Origin: Flavobacteriaceae bacterium UBA5544
GTDB lineage: Bacteria; Bacteroidota; Bacteroidia; Flavobacteriales; Flavobacteriaceae
Assembly: GCA_002426755.1 (NCBI GenBank)
Contig: DINI01000014.1
Coordinates: forward strand, 379-21,597
Reading direction: 5' to 3'
DNA length: 21,219 nt
Positions 1 to 6,400 of this stretch are shown here, one piece after another (positions within the stretch are counted from its first letter, which is position 1; each line of letters opens with the position of its first letter). Both the position numbers and the translations under genes were made by a program. Under the pieces are notes generated by a model. It was not told the DNA's origin, searched no databases, and was given only the letters and a program-made list of their open reading frames with translations.

Positions 1-3000
1 CGGGCAGATCGCTCTCCGCAATGCTGACGGTGACCTGTTGTCCCTGTGGGGCATTGATGCCCAACGGCACCACGATGTCCGACCCAAGGGCGGTTGTCGC
101 CAGGGACTGTATGCCCATGTCGATGCCGGTGCTGTTCTCCACCAATCGGGAATAGATCGCTTTGGAGGTCGCCGTGTTGCCATATACCGCGGCATCATAG
201 CCCCTGTCAAGCCCAGAGGTTGAGTTGTCGTTGAAGTAAAAGTCGGTGTGGTAGTTGGCACTGCCGATCAGGGCGCCCAGTTTCAGGTGCGAGTTGTTCG
301 GGTTGGCCATCCTTCCCGGAATGAAATCATCGGTATTGCCGATGACGCGCATCGAAGGGGCAAAGGTCAGGTCGTGGGCGGCCACCATTGCGGGGTCTGC
401 CTTTACGAAGAAGCCCTGTCCCGGTGTGATGTTCCTTGTCGGGGTGTTGAGGTTCCAGATGGTCCATCCGTTGTCGGCGTCCCCGTCGTAGCCATAGATG
501 GCGGTACCGGTGTTTTCCAGCAGGTCTGCATTTGTGACACCTGTCGCCACTTCATAGTTGAGGAACTCCCCAACGTTGATATAGGCAGGGTAAGGGTTCC
601 CGACAAGGTTCCATTGCTTGAAGGTCGCACCGGGTGCAGTGGAGTACAGGATGTCGCGTGTTACAATTCCTTGGTTGACGGTTCCAGTGAAGAGGAAGCC
701 TAAATTATCGGTTGATGCAGCTCTGTAGCCAACCCCAGGGAGTATTGTCTCGCCCGCATCGGCCACTGAATCCCAGAGAAGATAGGTGCCGTTGGGCTTA
801 AGGAACGGTCCAAAGAGTTTCTGTGTACCCATTCCAGGATTGGGGTTGGATTTGATATTTCCGTTGATCTGGGCGAACTGTCCAAAATTTTGGCTGCTTG
901 CCAAAGGTGAGGCAATCAAATCGTTCGCTCCGTCACCCACTCCCACACCAGTGCCACCATTTACGTGACGGTTATAGTTGATGGTGCCTATGATAATTCC
1001 ATCAGCCATTAAACTGGAATATCTAAGATTTGTGGATAGCAAGTTGAGGGCGCCAGCGACCTGCAATATAGCTCCAGAATTGACAGTTACAGCTCCTAGC
1101 TGGCTTACAATGACATTCCCAGCTTTGGTATTGCTACTAATGATTGCATTGCCCTGGAGCACGTTAATATTATCTGAAATTGTAGAAATCCCACTCGGAT
1201 TGGCAGGAGTCCAGCCATTATCATAAATATAATTGATATTTCCTGTGATGTTGACATTATAGTCTTCCACTTCCCCATAGCTATTGGAACCGCAAGGAAC
1301 GGTGCTGCTGATATCAAAATAGCTCATGACCACACGCATTCTTGTGGTACCCAATGCCGCACTGAAAGGGATTGTGAAATTGCCATTAACAGGACTGGTA
1401 GTAGTTGGTCCTGTAGTAAAAATTTGTTCAGAAGGAGAAAAAATGCCATCTTGATTATAATCAACATACACGTAATATCGTTCTGCATAAGTCTGTCCAC
1501 CCCAAGCGGGAGTGATTGAAACAGTATACTGGGTATTTTTAGTTAAAGTAGGCGCAGCCACAGAACCTGTAAAATCGGAATAGGCTGTCGAACCTGATGC
1601 ATTGTTAAGAAGATTGTTGACGGGACTAATGGTTCTGATACGAACTCGAGAAATCCATTCATCGGTTAAGTTATTGCTTTGTGAGCTACAATAGGCAGAA
1701 GTATTCGGGGTTGCACTGATAGAAACTCCAGAACTCCAAATATTTCCCTTGCGTGTAAATACTTTAAATCGATATATTGTCCCATTGATTAGGTTGGTCG
1801 TGGTAACGGCAGTGCCAACTCCCTTATAAACTACAAATTGTCCTGGAAGAATCGCGGTGCCGGCTCCAAAATAAGAATTGGCAGTGTAAGTCGATCCATT
1901 TCCCGTAGGAACCGCGGTGATTGCGGAAGTGGCCCTGGCCACTACCAATACTTCGTCAAAGCAAGCACTGTTGGTCCAATTAATGGCCACTTGTTGGTTT
2001 GCTGGTGTGGAGGCTAAAGCAGTTACGTTGATAGGTGTAACACAGGGTACTGTAAAATTTCCTGCAAGAGATGGCTTTTTATAGCATATACCAGTGTTAT
2101 TATATTCATAAATGGCCACATAGTAGATCGTATTTTCAGACAACCCAGAAATATTTACTGAACTTCCATTTCCATTATATACCACATAACCTGCTCCTAG
2201 TTGCGTTCCTGCAGATCCAAAAATGGTATTAGCCGTGTAGGGAGTGCCACTGGTAGGGTCGGTGGTTACGGCCGTGCCTGCTCGAACAACCACTAGTACA
2301 TTATTGCCATTACCCCTTGTCCAATTAATTGTAGCATTACCAGAAGTCGGTGAATTAATATTGGTTGCTGAAAAATTACTGGCTTGAAGGTTTGGAGGTG
2401 TGCAATTAGTATTGATTACTGTTCCGTCAATTCTAATTCCAGTATTTGCAACAGATAAGACTGTCCCTAATCCGCCTTCTATATCAAAGGTTCCGTAATT
2501 GGTATTGAAAAAACCTGTACTTGCAGCGTACCCGTACAATCTAAAAGTAATAGTACCGCTGATTGCCGACATTAATGAGGTTGTAATAGTATTGGTTTCA
2601 CCATTAATATTTATATTAGTGTCTGTAAATAAATCGGCAGAATAACCATCTAGACTACTTCTTAATGCAACACGTGTTGGACCTGTGCCTCCACTTCGTG
2701 TTCCGAAGAAATCAAAAAACACTTCATCTTTATCGTAATTTATTTGTAATGAACTAATGTTAATTTGATAACCTGACGCAGCAGATATTGACCATTCCAC
2801 ATAATCATTAGTATCAATAGAGCTATTTGTTGTCCAATCACCACTGTTAAATGTCGTTCCGGATGCAGCTGAAATTCCAGATCCTCTAGTTAAAGATGTA
2901 GCCGTAACATTTGCAACGGCATTGGCATTAGGGGAAGAGGTGCCTGAATAAGCGGCAATTTGCCCAAACCCCAATGAGGAAAAGCAAAGAGCCAATACAA

Positions 3001-3022
3001 GTAAATAGTAGATTTTTTTCAT
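1..3022 (-). CDS. Giant secreted adhesin-like protein with GEVED domain, probable T9SS cargo (3' end outside window)
   Basis: An uninterrupted frame runs from the start codon at 3022 to the window edge, giving 1007 codons with no stop. The N-terminus is a signal peptide: MKK, a hydrophobic core (about residues 5-17) and probable cleavage after FG at residue 20, before Gln. The Cys at 13 lacks a lipobox (LALC), so a lipoprotein is unlikely. Residues about 25-205 form a beta-rich module. Residues 207-326 and 327-about 440 are two homologous beta-sandwich-like repeats that share NWT, VLVV.RA, YTAN and FVVY-type blocks. Residues about 445-590 form a GEVED domain ending in GEVEDYNV. Residues about 600-1007 contain NPYPAYINV and ITPGQGFFVKA, motifs I associate with type IX-secreted surface proteins of Bacteroidota. 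The C-terminal sorting domain would lie outside the window, so T9SS export is inferred. An in-frame ATG at 3037 would add five residues (MKNYP). Base composition changes sharply within the gene near 660. Confidence 0.85.
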   Translation of the reverse strand, partial: MKKIYYLLVLALCFSSLGFGQIAAYSGTSSPNANAVANVTATSLTRGSGISAASGTTFNSGDWTTNSSIDTNDYVEWSISAASGYQINISSLQINYDKDEVFFDFFGTRSGGTGPTRVALRSSLDGYSADLFTDTNININGETNTITTSLMSAISGTITFRLYGYAASTGFFNTNYGTFDIEGGLGTVLSVANTGIRIDGTVINTNCTPPNLQASNFSATNINSPTSGNATINWTRGNGNNVLVVVRAGTAVTTDPTSGTPYTANTIFGSAGTQLGAGYVVYNGNGSSVNISGLSENTIYYVAIYEYNNTGICYKKPSLAGNFTVPCVTPINVTALASTPANQQVAINWTNSACFDEVLVVARATSAITAVPTGNGSTYTANSYFGAGTAILPGQFVVYKGVGTAVTTTNLINGTIYRFKVFTRKGNIWSSGVSISATPNTSAYCSSQSNNLTDEWISRVRIRTISPVNNLLNNASGSTAYSDFTGSVAAPTLTKNTQYTVSITPAWGGQTYAERYYVYVDYNQDGIFSPSEQIFTTGPTTTSPVNGNFTIPFSAALGTTRMRVVMSYFDISSTVPCGSNSYGEVEDYNVNITGNINYIYDNGWTPANPSGISTISDNINVLQGNAIISSNTKAGNVIVSQLGAVTVNSGAILQVAGALNLLSTNLRYSSLMADGIIIGTINYNRHVNGGTGVGVGDGANDLIASPLASSQNFGQFAQINGNIKSNPNPGMGTQKLFGPFLKPNGTYLLWDSVADAGETILPGVGYRAASTDNLGFLFTGTVNQGIVTRDILYSTAPGATFKQWNLVGNPYPAYINVGEFLNYEVATGVTNADLLENTGTAIYGYDGDADNGWTIWNLNTPTRNITPGQGFFVKADPAMVAAHDLTFAPSMRVIGNTDDFIPGRMANPNNSHLKLGALIGSANYHTDFYFNDNSTSGLDRGYDAAVYGNTATSKAIYSRLVENSTGIDMGIQSLATTALGSDIVVPLGINAPQGQQVTVSIAESDLP
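1700..2404 (-). repeat. Two tandem homologous ~120-residue extracellular repeats inside the adhesin gene
   Basis: Residues 207-326 and 327-about 440 of the secreted protein align by eye. Each opens with Cys-x-x-Pro, then NWT, a VLVV.RA strand, a Pro-Thr stretch, YTAN..FG, a VVY.G strand and an IY strand. The copies are diverged, so this is an old protein-level duplication and not a DNA-level direct repeat. Such modules usually act as stalk or spacer domains, which is an inference here. Confidence 0.6.
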
Positions 3023-3096
3023 GGGATAATTTTTCATAGATTATTAATTTTAGTATTCGCGGTGAGCATTTCAGGGAGGGAAATTAAACGCACAAA

Positions 3097-3113
3097 CCAC
3101 ATACGAATTGTGG
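3097..3113. repeat. Short inverted repeat CCACA-N7-TGTGG
   Basis: CCACA at 3097-3101 and TGTGG at 3109-3113 form a perfect 5-base inverted repeat around a 7-base spacer. It directly abuts the candidate -7 element of the adhesin gene and would overlap the predicted transcript start. It could be an operator half-site pair, a 5' mRNA stem-loop, or chance. Confidence 0.3.
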
Positions 3114-3121
3114 CAAATTTA
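3114..3121 (-). promoter_or_regulatory. Candidate Bacteroidota -7 element for the adhesin gene
   Basis: The minus strand reads TAAATTTG, an exact match to the TAnnTTTG consensus used by the primary sigma factor of Bacteroidota. It would place the transcript start near 3107 and leave a leader of roughly 70-85 bases. I see no TTG at the usual 17-23 base spacing upstream, so the match rests on the -7 element alone and could be chance in AT-rich DNA. Confidence 0.3.
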
Positions 3122-3419
3122 ACACATAGCAAAAAAACACAGCGTAGTTTTTGGACGTATGGTATAATATTAACGATGTTTGGTGAGGTTTGGTTTTTTA
3201 ACAATTAAAAAACTTAATTTCAATGAAATACCTTTTTAGTGCCAAAGACAACTTTAGCCTGGAAACTATAAGAAATCCCTTTATTTACATGATAATTTAT
3301 CGATTGTTTCTAGTGCTTATGATGATTCAAAATAATTAGTGTATAAATTTTGCACTTGACATAACATAGGTATGGCATTTTTTATTTTTATGCGTTTTGT
3401 CAATGGATCGTTTACGAAC

Positions 3420-3441
3420 TATCTAGGGAGTATCTAGGGAG
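3420..3441. repeat. Perfect tandem duplication of TATCTAGGGAG (2 x 11 bases)
   Basis: TATCTAGGGAG occurs at 3420-3430 and again, immediately adjacent, at 3431-3441 without mismatch. It lies in the divergent intergenic region about 170 bases upstream of the antiterminator gene. An 11-base period is close to one helical turn, which would suit cooperative binding of a regulator to one DNA face. Replication slippage is the simplest alternative. Confidence 0.6.
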
Positions 3442-3581
3442 TGTCCATGACTTTGACTTGTCCTAAAATAACTATCAGAATATTAAATAAAAAGTCTTAA
3501 AATCTTTGGACATAGTGATGGTAAACTTTGAGCACAACGTACCTTTTCAGTAATTATATAGTCAGCTTCAAGACATTATCC

Positions 3582-3589
3582 TAAATTTG
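3582..3589 (+). promoter_or_regulatory. Candidate -7 element (TAAATTTG) for the UpxY-like gene
   Basis: TAAATTTG followed by CA matches TAnnTTTG exactly and sits 19 bases before the ATG at 3609, which would give a very short leader of about 10-15 bases. No TTG is seen at the expected -33 distance. If this is the real start, the antiterminator gene has almost no leader of its own, and its target would have to lie downstream. Confidence 0.4.
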
Positions 3590-3608
3590 CAGTTAAAAAC
3601 CATCTCAT

Positions 3609-4070
3609 ATGCCTTGGTACGTACTTATCACAAAACCAAAATCTGAAAAGAAAGTAACCCAAAAGCTTGAAGAAAAAGGCATTAAGGTCTGTTGTCCCGT
3701 ACGCGTGGAGATACGTCAATGGAGTGACCGTAAAAAAAAGGTTGAAGTACCATTGCTACCATCCATGGTTCTGGTAAAGCTGAAAGAGAATGAACGCTCC
3801 ATAGTATTTGAGACTTATGGTACATTGCGCTATTTATTTTGGTTAGGCGAGCCAGCCACGGTTTCTGAAGAGGAAATAGAAGCCTTGTTGGATATGAAAT
3901 CGACTTCTATGAAAGTTCTTGAAATTGAGCAATTGAAGCCAGGGAAAGTTATTGACCTCAAAGGTTTTGGAGGTGAGCTCGAAAAAGGTACGGTTAAGTA
4001 TGTTTCTGGAAATCAGTGTTGGGTGGTTTTGCACAGTTTGGGATATGTTATTAAATTGCAAATAGCCTAG
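3609..4070 (+). CDS. UpxY-family transcription antiterminator (NusG/RfaH paralogue)
   Basis: A 153-residue protein with the layout of a specialised NusG paralogue. The N-terminal NGN domain (about residues 1-98) begins WYVLITKPKSEKKV and contains QWSDRKKKVEVPLLPSM, the typical UpxY/RfaH-like segment. A short C-terminal KOW-like domain (about 106-153) carries PGKVIDLKGFGGELEKGTVKY. In Bacteroides, UpxY proteins bind RNA polymerase and prevent premature termination in their own capsule operon; the same role here is inferred from family and position. It stands first in the locus, transcribed toward the exporter genes and separated from them by 230 bases with hairpins. A housekeeping NusG is less likely, because that gene normally sits between secE and rplK and is longer. 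Confidence 0.88.
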   Translation: MPWYVLITKPKSEKKVTQKLEEKGIKVCCPVRVEIRQWSDRKKKVEVPLLPSMVLVKLKENERSIVFETYGTLRYLFWLGEPATVSEEEIEALLDMKSTSMKVLEIEQLKPGKVIDLKGFGGELEKGTVKYVSGNQCWVVLHSLGYVIKLQIA

Positions 4071-4111
4071 CTTTTATTGGATATTGGTTAAGAGGATTTG
4101 AAGAATTGTAG

Positions 4112-4119
4112 TATTTTCG
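4112..4119 (+). promoter_or_regulatory. Candidate -7 element (TATTTTCG) for the polysaccharide operon
   Basis: TATTTTCGCACC resembles the flavobacterial TAnnTTTG element with one mismatch and is followed by GCACC, a common context of such starts. It would initiate near 4127, just before the GGCGGT hairpin, and give a leader of about 170 bases ahead of the permease gene. There is no well-spaced TTG at -33, so this is tentative. Confidence 0.27.
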
Positions 4120-4135
4120 CACCTTGTTTGAGAAA

Positions 4136-4159
4136 ACCGCCAAAAAACAAATAGGCGGT
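4136..4159 (+). promoter_or_regulatory. GC-rich hairpin with GGCGGT, possible pause/antiterminator-loading site
   Basis: ACCGCC (4136-4141) and GGCGGT (4154-4159) form a perfect 6-base-pair stem around an A-rich 12-base loop, the most GC-rich structure in an AT-rich gap. No U-tract follows, so it is not a standard intrinsic terminator. The 3' arm GGCGGT equals the first six bases of the enterobacterial ops element (GGCGGTAGC...), where RfaH is recruited. Given the RfaH-like gene just upstream this is suggestive, but conservation of ops across phyla is not established. Confidence 0.4.
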
Positions 4160-4202
4160 CTAATTATAATTATTTAAAAATCAGTACTTTAAATTTTGGA
4201 AT

Positions 4203-4251
4203 GTGACTGATGATGGCGAAGCCATGGGAACAATTCACTAAAATTTTTTTT
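4203..4251 (+). terminator. Terminator-like hairpin plus T8 run in the operon leader (possible attenuator)
   Basis: An inner stem ATGGC/GCCAT (4213-4217 with 4221-4225, loop GAA) is enclosed by an outer GTGA/TCAC pairing (4203-4206 with 4235-4238). A run of eight T follows at 4244-4251. It ends 49 bases before the permease ATG. Stem and T-run are separated by several bases, so efficiency as an intrinsic terminator is doubtful. It is the best candidate in the window for a termination signal overcome by the UpxY-like protein. Confidence 0.33.
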
Positions 4252-4300
4252 ATTTGAAACGTAAATATTTTGGGAATCTAAAAATTCATAAATTCAAGAC

Positions 4301-5143
4301 ATGCAGATTAAAATATACAAACCGTCCAACTCTAAAGTCAAATTTAGAGATATTTTCAAGGATATGTGGTTTGACCTTAAAAATTCCCGTGATTTGGCAT
4401 GGCGTTTGTCGGTCAGAGAATTCAAAGGACAATACCGCCAATCTCTTTTAGGGGCATTTTGGGCATTCATAACACCTTTGATGAGTGCTTTGGTTTGGAT
4501 TTTTTTAAATGCAACGGGTGCCGTTAAGATTTCAGATACAGGTATTCCCTATCCGGCTTATGTATTTACCGGAACCATGTTATGGTCCATATTGACAGAA
4601 AGTGTGAATATGCCGCTTAAAATAACTACTGGGGCAAAAGGAATGTTGGGAAAAATTAATTTCCCTAAAGAGTCCTTATTGGTTTCTGGTTTTTATAATG
4701 TGGCTCTCAATTCTTTAATAAAAATTGTATTAATTATCATTGGGGTTCTGGCTTTGGGAGTAACACCAAATTTTCAACTATTTTTTCTGCCAATTGCTAT
4801 AATTGGAATTATATTATTTGGATTTACCATAGGGCTTTTGGTAACTCCCATAGGTATGCTATATACAGATGTTGGAAGGGCGCTACCGATGTTCATGCAA
4901 TTACTTATGTATCTCAGCCCTGTTGTTTATACCATCAAAGATGATGAGATTTTGTCTAAAATAATTAATTTGAATCCAACTACAGCTCTCATTACCACAG
5001 GAAGGAGCTCTTTGACTGGTCTACCATTTGAAAATATGTCATACTTTATGATAATGATACCTATCATGCTTATGTTATTGCTCATAGGGTGGTTCTTTTA
5101 TAGATTTTCAATCCCTATTTTCGTTGAAAGAAGTAGTGGGTAA
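4301..5143 (+). CDS. wzm: Polysaccharide ABC exporter permease, Wzm/KpsM-like
   Basis: A 280-residue inner-membrane protein of the ABC-2 family that forms the channel for an undecaprenyl-linked glycan. The N-terminal cytoplasmic part carries the family block RDLAWRLSVREFKGQYRQS (about 30-48), followed by LGAFW. Six hydrophobic segments are visible at about 50-70, 84-104, 131-153, 158-182, 196-212 and 247-267. The conserved NPTTALI precedes the last helix. Length is normal for the family. The ATG is followed by a good N-terminal match, and longer readings in this region are in another frame. It is 22 bases upstream of the matching ATPase gene, the usual wzm-wzt order. The substrate (O-antigen, capsule or teichoic-acid-like) is not given by sequence; the domain structure of the partner ATPase favours an O-antigen-like polymer. 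Confidence 0.92.
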   Translation: MQIKIYKPSNSKVKFRDIFKDMWFDLKNSRDLAWRLSVREFKGQYRQSLLGAFWAFITPLMSALVWIFLNATGAVKISDTGIPYPAYVFTGTMLWSILTESVNMPLKITTGAKGMLGKINFPKESLLVSGFYNVALNSLIKIVLIIIGVLALGVTPNFQLFFLPIAIIGIILFGFTIGLLVTPIGMLYTDVGRALPMFMQLLMYLSPVVYTIKDDEILSKIINLNPTTALITTGRSSLTGLPFENMSYFMIMIPIMLMLLLIGWFFYRFSIPIFVERSSG

Positions 5144-5165
5144 TAATAGATAATATTGAAGTATT

Positions 5166-6395
5166 ATGGAGGAAAATGAAGTTTTAGTTAAAGTAGAGAA
5201 TGTATCTAAAAAATTCTGCAAGGACTTAAAGAAGAGTCTAAAATATGGTTTTCAGGATTTATTCGGCGCCTTCTCATCCAAAGAAACTGAAGCCGAATTA
5301 AGACCAGACGAATTCTGGGCCGTTAGAAATATCAGTTTTACTGTGAAAAGGGGTGAATGCCTTGGACTTATCGGGCATAATGGTGCAGGTAAAAGTACAT
5401 TGCTAAAAATGATCAACGGCCTTATTAATCCGGATGAGGGCTCTATCGAGATGCGCGGAAGAATAGGGGCATTGATAGAGCTTGGCACAGGCTTTAATCC
5501 CATATTGTCTGGGCGTGAAAATATTTATAACAATGGTGCGATTTTGGGCTTTAGCAAAAAAGAGATTGATGGGCAGCTAGAAAATATAATTGATTTTGCA
5601 GAATTAAGATCATTCATTGATATGCCAGTGCAAAATTACAGTAGTGGAATGAAGGTACGATTGGGATTTGCAGTTGCGGCTCAAATGCAACCTGATATCC
5701 TAATAATTGATGAGGTTCTGGCCGTAGGTGATTTGGGTTTTGTATTAAAATGTTTTAAAACTATTGATACCATTATCCCAAATACTGCAGTAATTTTTGT
5801 GTCCCACAGTATGCCTATGATTTCTAGAATTTGTTCAAAAATTATCCTAATGGAAAAAGGAAGAGCTGAAGTTCAAGGCAATCAAGTAGCGAAAGCAATC
5901 GACCGTTATTACACGAAATTTGCAAATAACGGGTCCAATGTTGTGTTTTCTGATAATAGCGTCAAATTAATCAAAGCCGAAATTACACAGACGAGAGATG
6001 AGATTAATGGATTAAAACAATTACATTGGGGGGATGACCTGTCGCTAAACTTTTGTTTTGAAAATATTAATTTGGAACAAACGCCTGAATTTTTAATTTC
6101 AATTTCAGATAAAGAGCAAAGACCATTGGCTCTTTTTGAAAACTATAAAAGAACCGATGATATTAAAATAACGAAAAACGAAATAAGTTTTAATGTGGTT
6201 CATAATGAAATCAGATTGTCTAAAGGTGTTTACTCAATAAATATAGCTCTTATAAAAGCGTCTAATAAAGAACCAATCTTTAGGGTTAATAGTATTCTGG
6301 AGTTTCAAATCATCCATGAAGATGATGTTTGGCCACCCTTCCTGTTAAATGCAAAATATGGTAATGATTTGTGTTCTGAAATAACCAAAATATAG
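5166..6395 (+). CDS. wzt: Polysaccharide ABC exporter ATPase with C-terminal glycan-binding domain, Wzt-like
   Basis: A 409-residue ATPase powering the Wzm-like permease. Walker A is GHNGAGKST (70-78), the signature is NYSSGMKVRL (157-166; the YSSGM form is usual in polysaccharide exporters), Walker B is ILIIDE (178-183), and the switch His is in SHS (about 214). The nucleotide-binding domain ends near 250. About 155 further residues (255-409) form a beta-rich extension in the position and size of the Wzt C-terminal domain. In systems such as E. coli O9a that domain binds the modified non-reducing end of the finished chain and couples it to export. This implies that the polymer here is completed and capped in the cytoplasm before export. 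It shares an operon with the adjacent sulfotransferase gene (5-base gap), and that enzyme or the FkbM methyltransferase could supply the cap. Confidence 0.93.
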   Translation: MEENEVLVKVENVSKKFCKDLKKSLKYGFQDLFGAFSSKETEAELRPDEFWAVRNISFTVKRGECLGLIGHNGAGKSTLLKMINGLINPDEGSIEMRGRIGALIELGTGFNPILSGRENIYNNGAILGFSKKEIDGQLENIIDFAELRSFIDMPVQNYSSGMKVRLGFAVAAQMQPDILIIDEVLAVGDLGFVLKCFKTIDTIIPNTAVIFVSHSMPMISRICSKIILMEKGRAEVQGNQVAKAIDRYYTKFANNGSNVVFSDNSVKLIKAEITQTRDEINGLKQLHWGDDLSLNFCFENINLEQTPEFLISISDKEQRPLALFENYKRTDDIKITKNEISFNVVHNEIRLSKGVYSINIALIKASNKEPIFRVNSILEFQIIHEDDVWPPFLLNAKYGNDLCSEITKI

Positions 6396-6400
6396 CTCCG

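Larger units (their letters stand above)
3023..3608. other. Divergent intergenic region between adhesin and glycan locus
   Basis: About 585 AT-rich bases without a credible gene. It holds the leader and candidate promoter of the minus-strand adhesin gene, the CCACA/TGTGG inverted repeat, the 11-base tandem duplication, and a -7-like element just before the antiterminator gene. A second possible plus-strand start is the weak pair TTG at 3356-3358 and TATTTTTA at 3383-3390, which has one mismatch and slightly long spacing. If that one is used, the duplication would lie in a roughly 200-base leader. I see no tRNA, IS end or intrinsic terminator here. Confidence 0.6.

Noticed and set aside
38..1226. 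Several plus-strand open frames of 60-151 codons
   Set aside because: They are antisense to the continuous minus-strand adhesin frame, which has a signal peptide, a GEVED motif and repeats. Their proteins show low-complexity or no recognisable folds.
2980..3022. Cys at residue 13 of the adhesin signal peptide as a lipoprotein site
   Set aside because: The preceding residues are Leu-Ala-Leu, without the small residue required at -1. The later FG/Q cleavage site fits a normal signal peptide.
3356..3361. TTGACA, an E. coli-like -35 box
   Set aside because: There is no TATAAT at 16-18 bases, and Bacteroidota use a different promoter type. As a -33 TTG it pairs only with a mismatched TATTTTTA at slightly too long a distance.
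3442..3512. Inverted pair TGTCCA (3442-3447) and TGGACA (3507-3512)
   Set aside because: Six-base arms 59 bases apart in AT-rich DNA are expected by chance, and nothing else supports a structure.
4254..4451. Plus-strand open frame of 65 codons before and across the permease start
   Set aside because: It overlaps the conserved N-terminus of the permease in another frame, has a non-ATG start and a protein without recognisable features.
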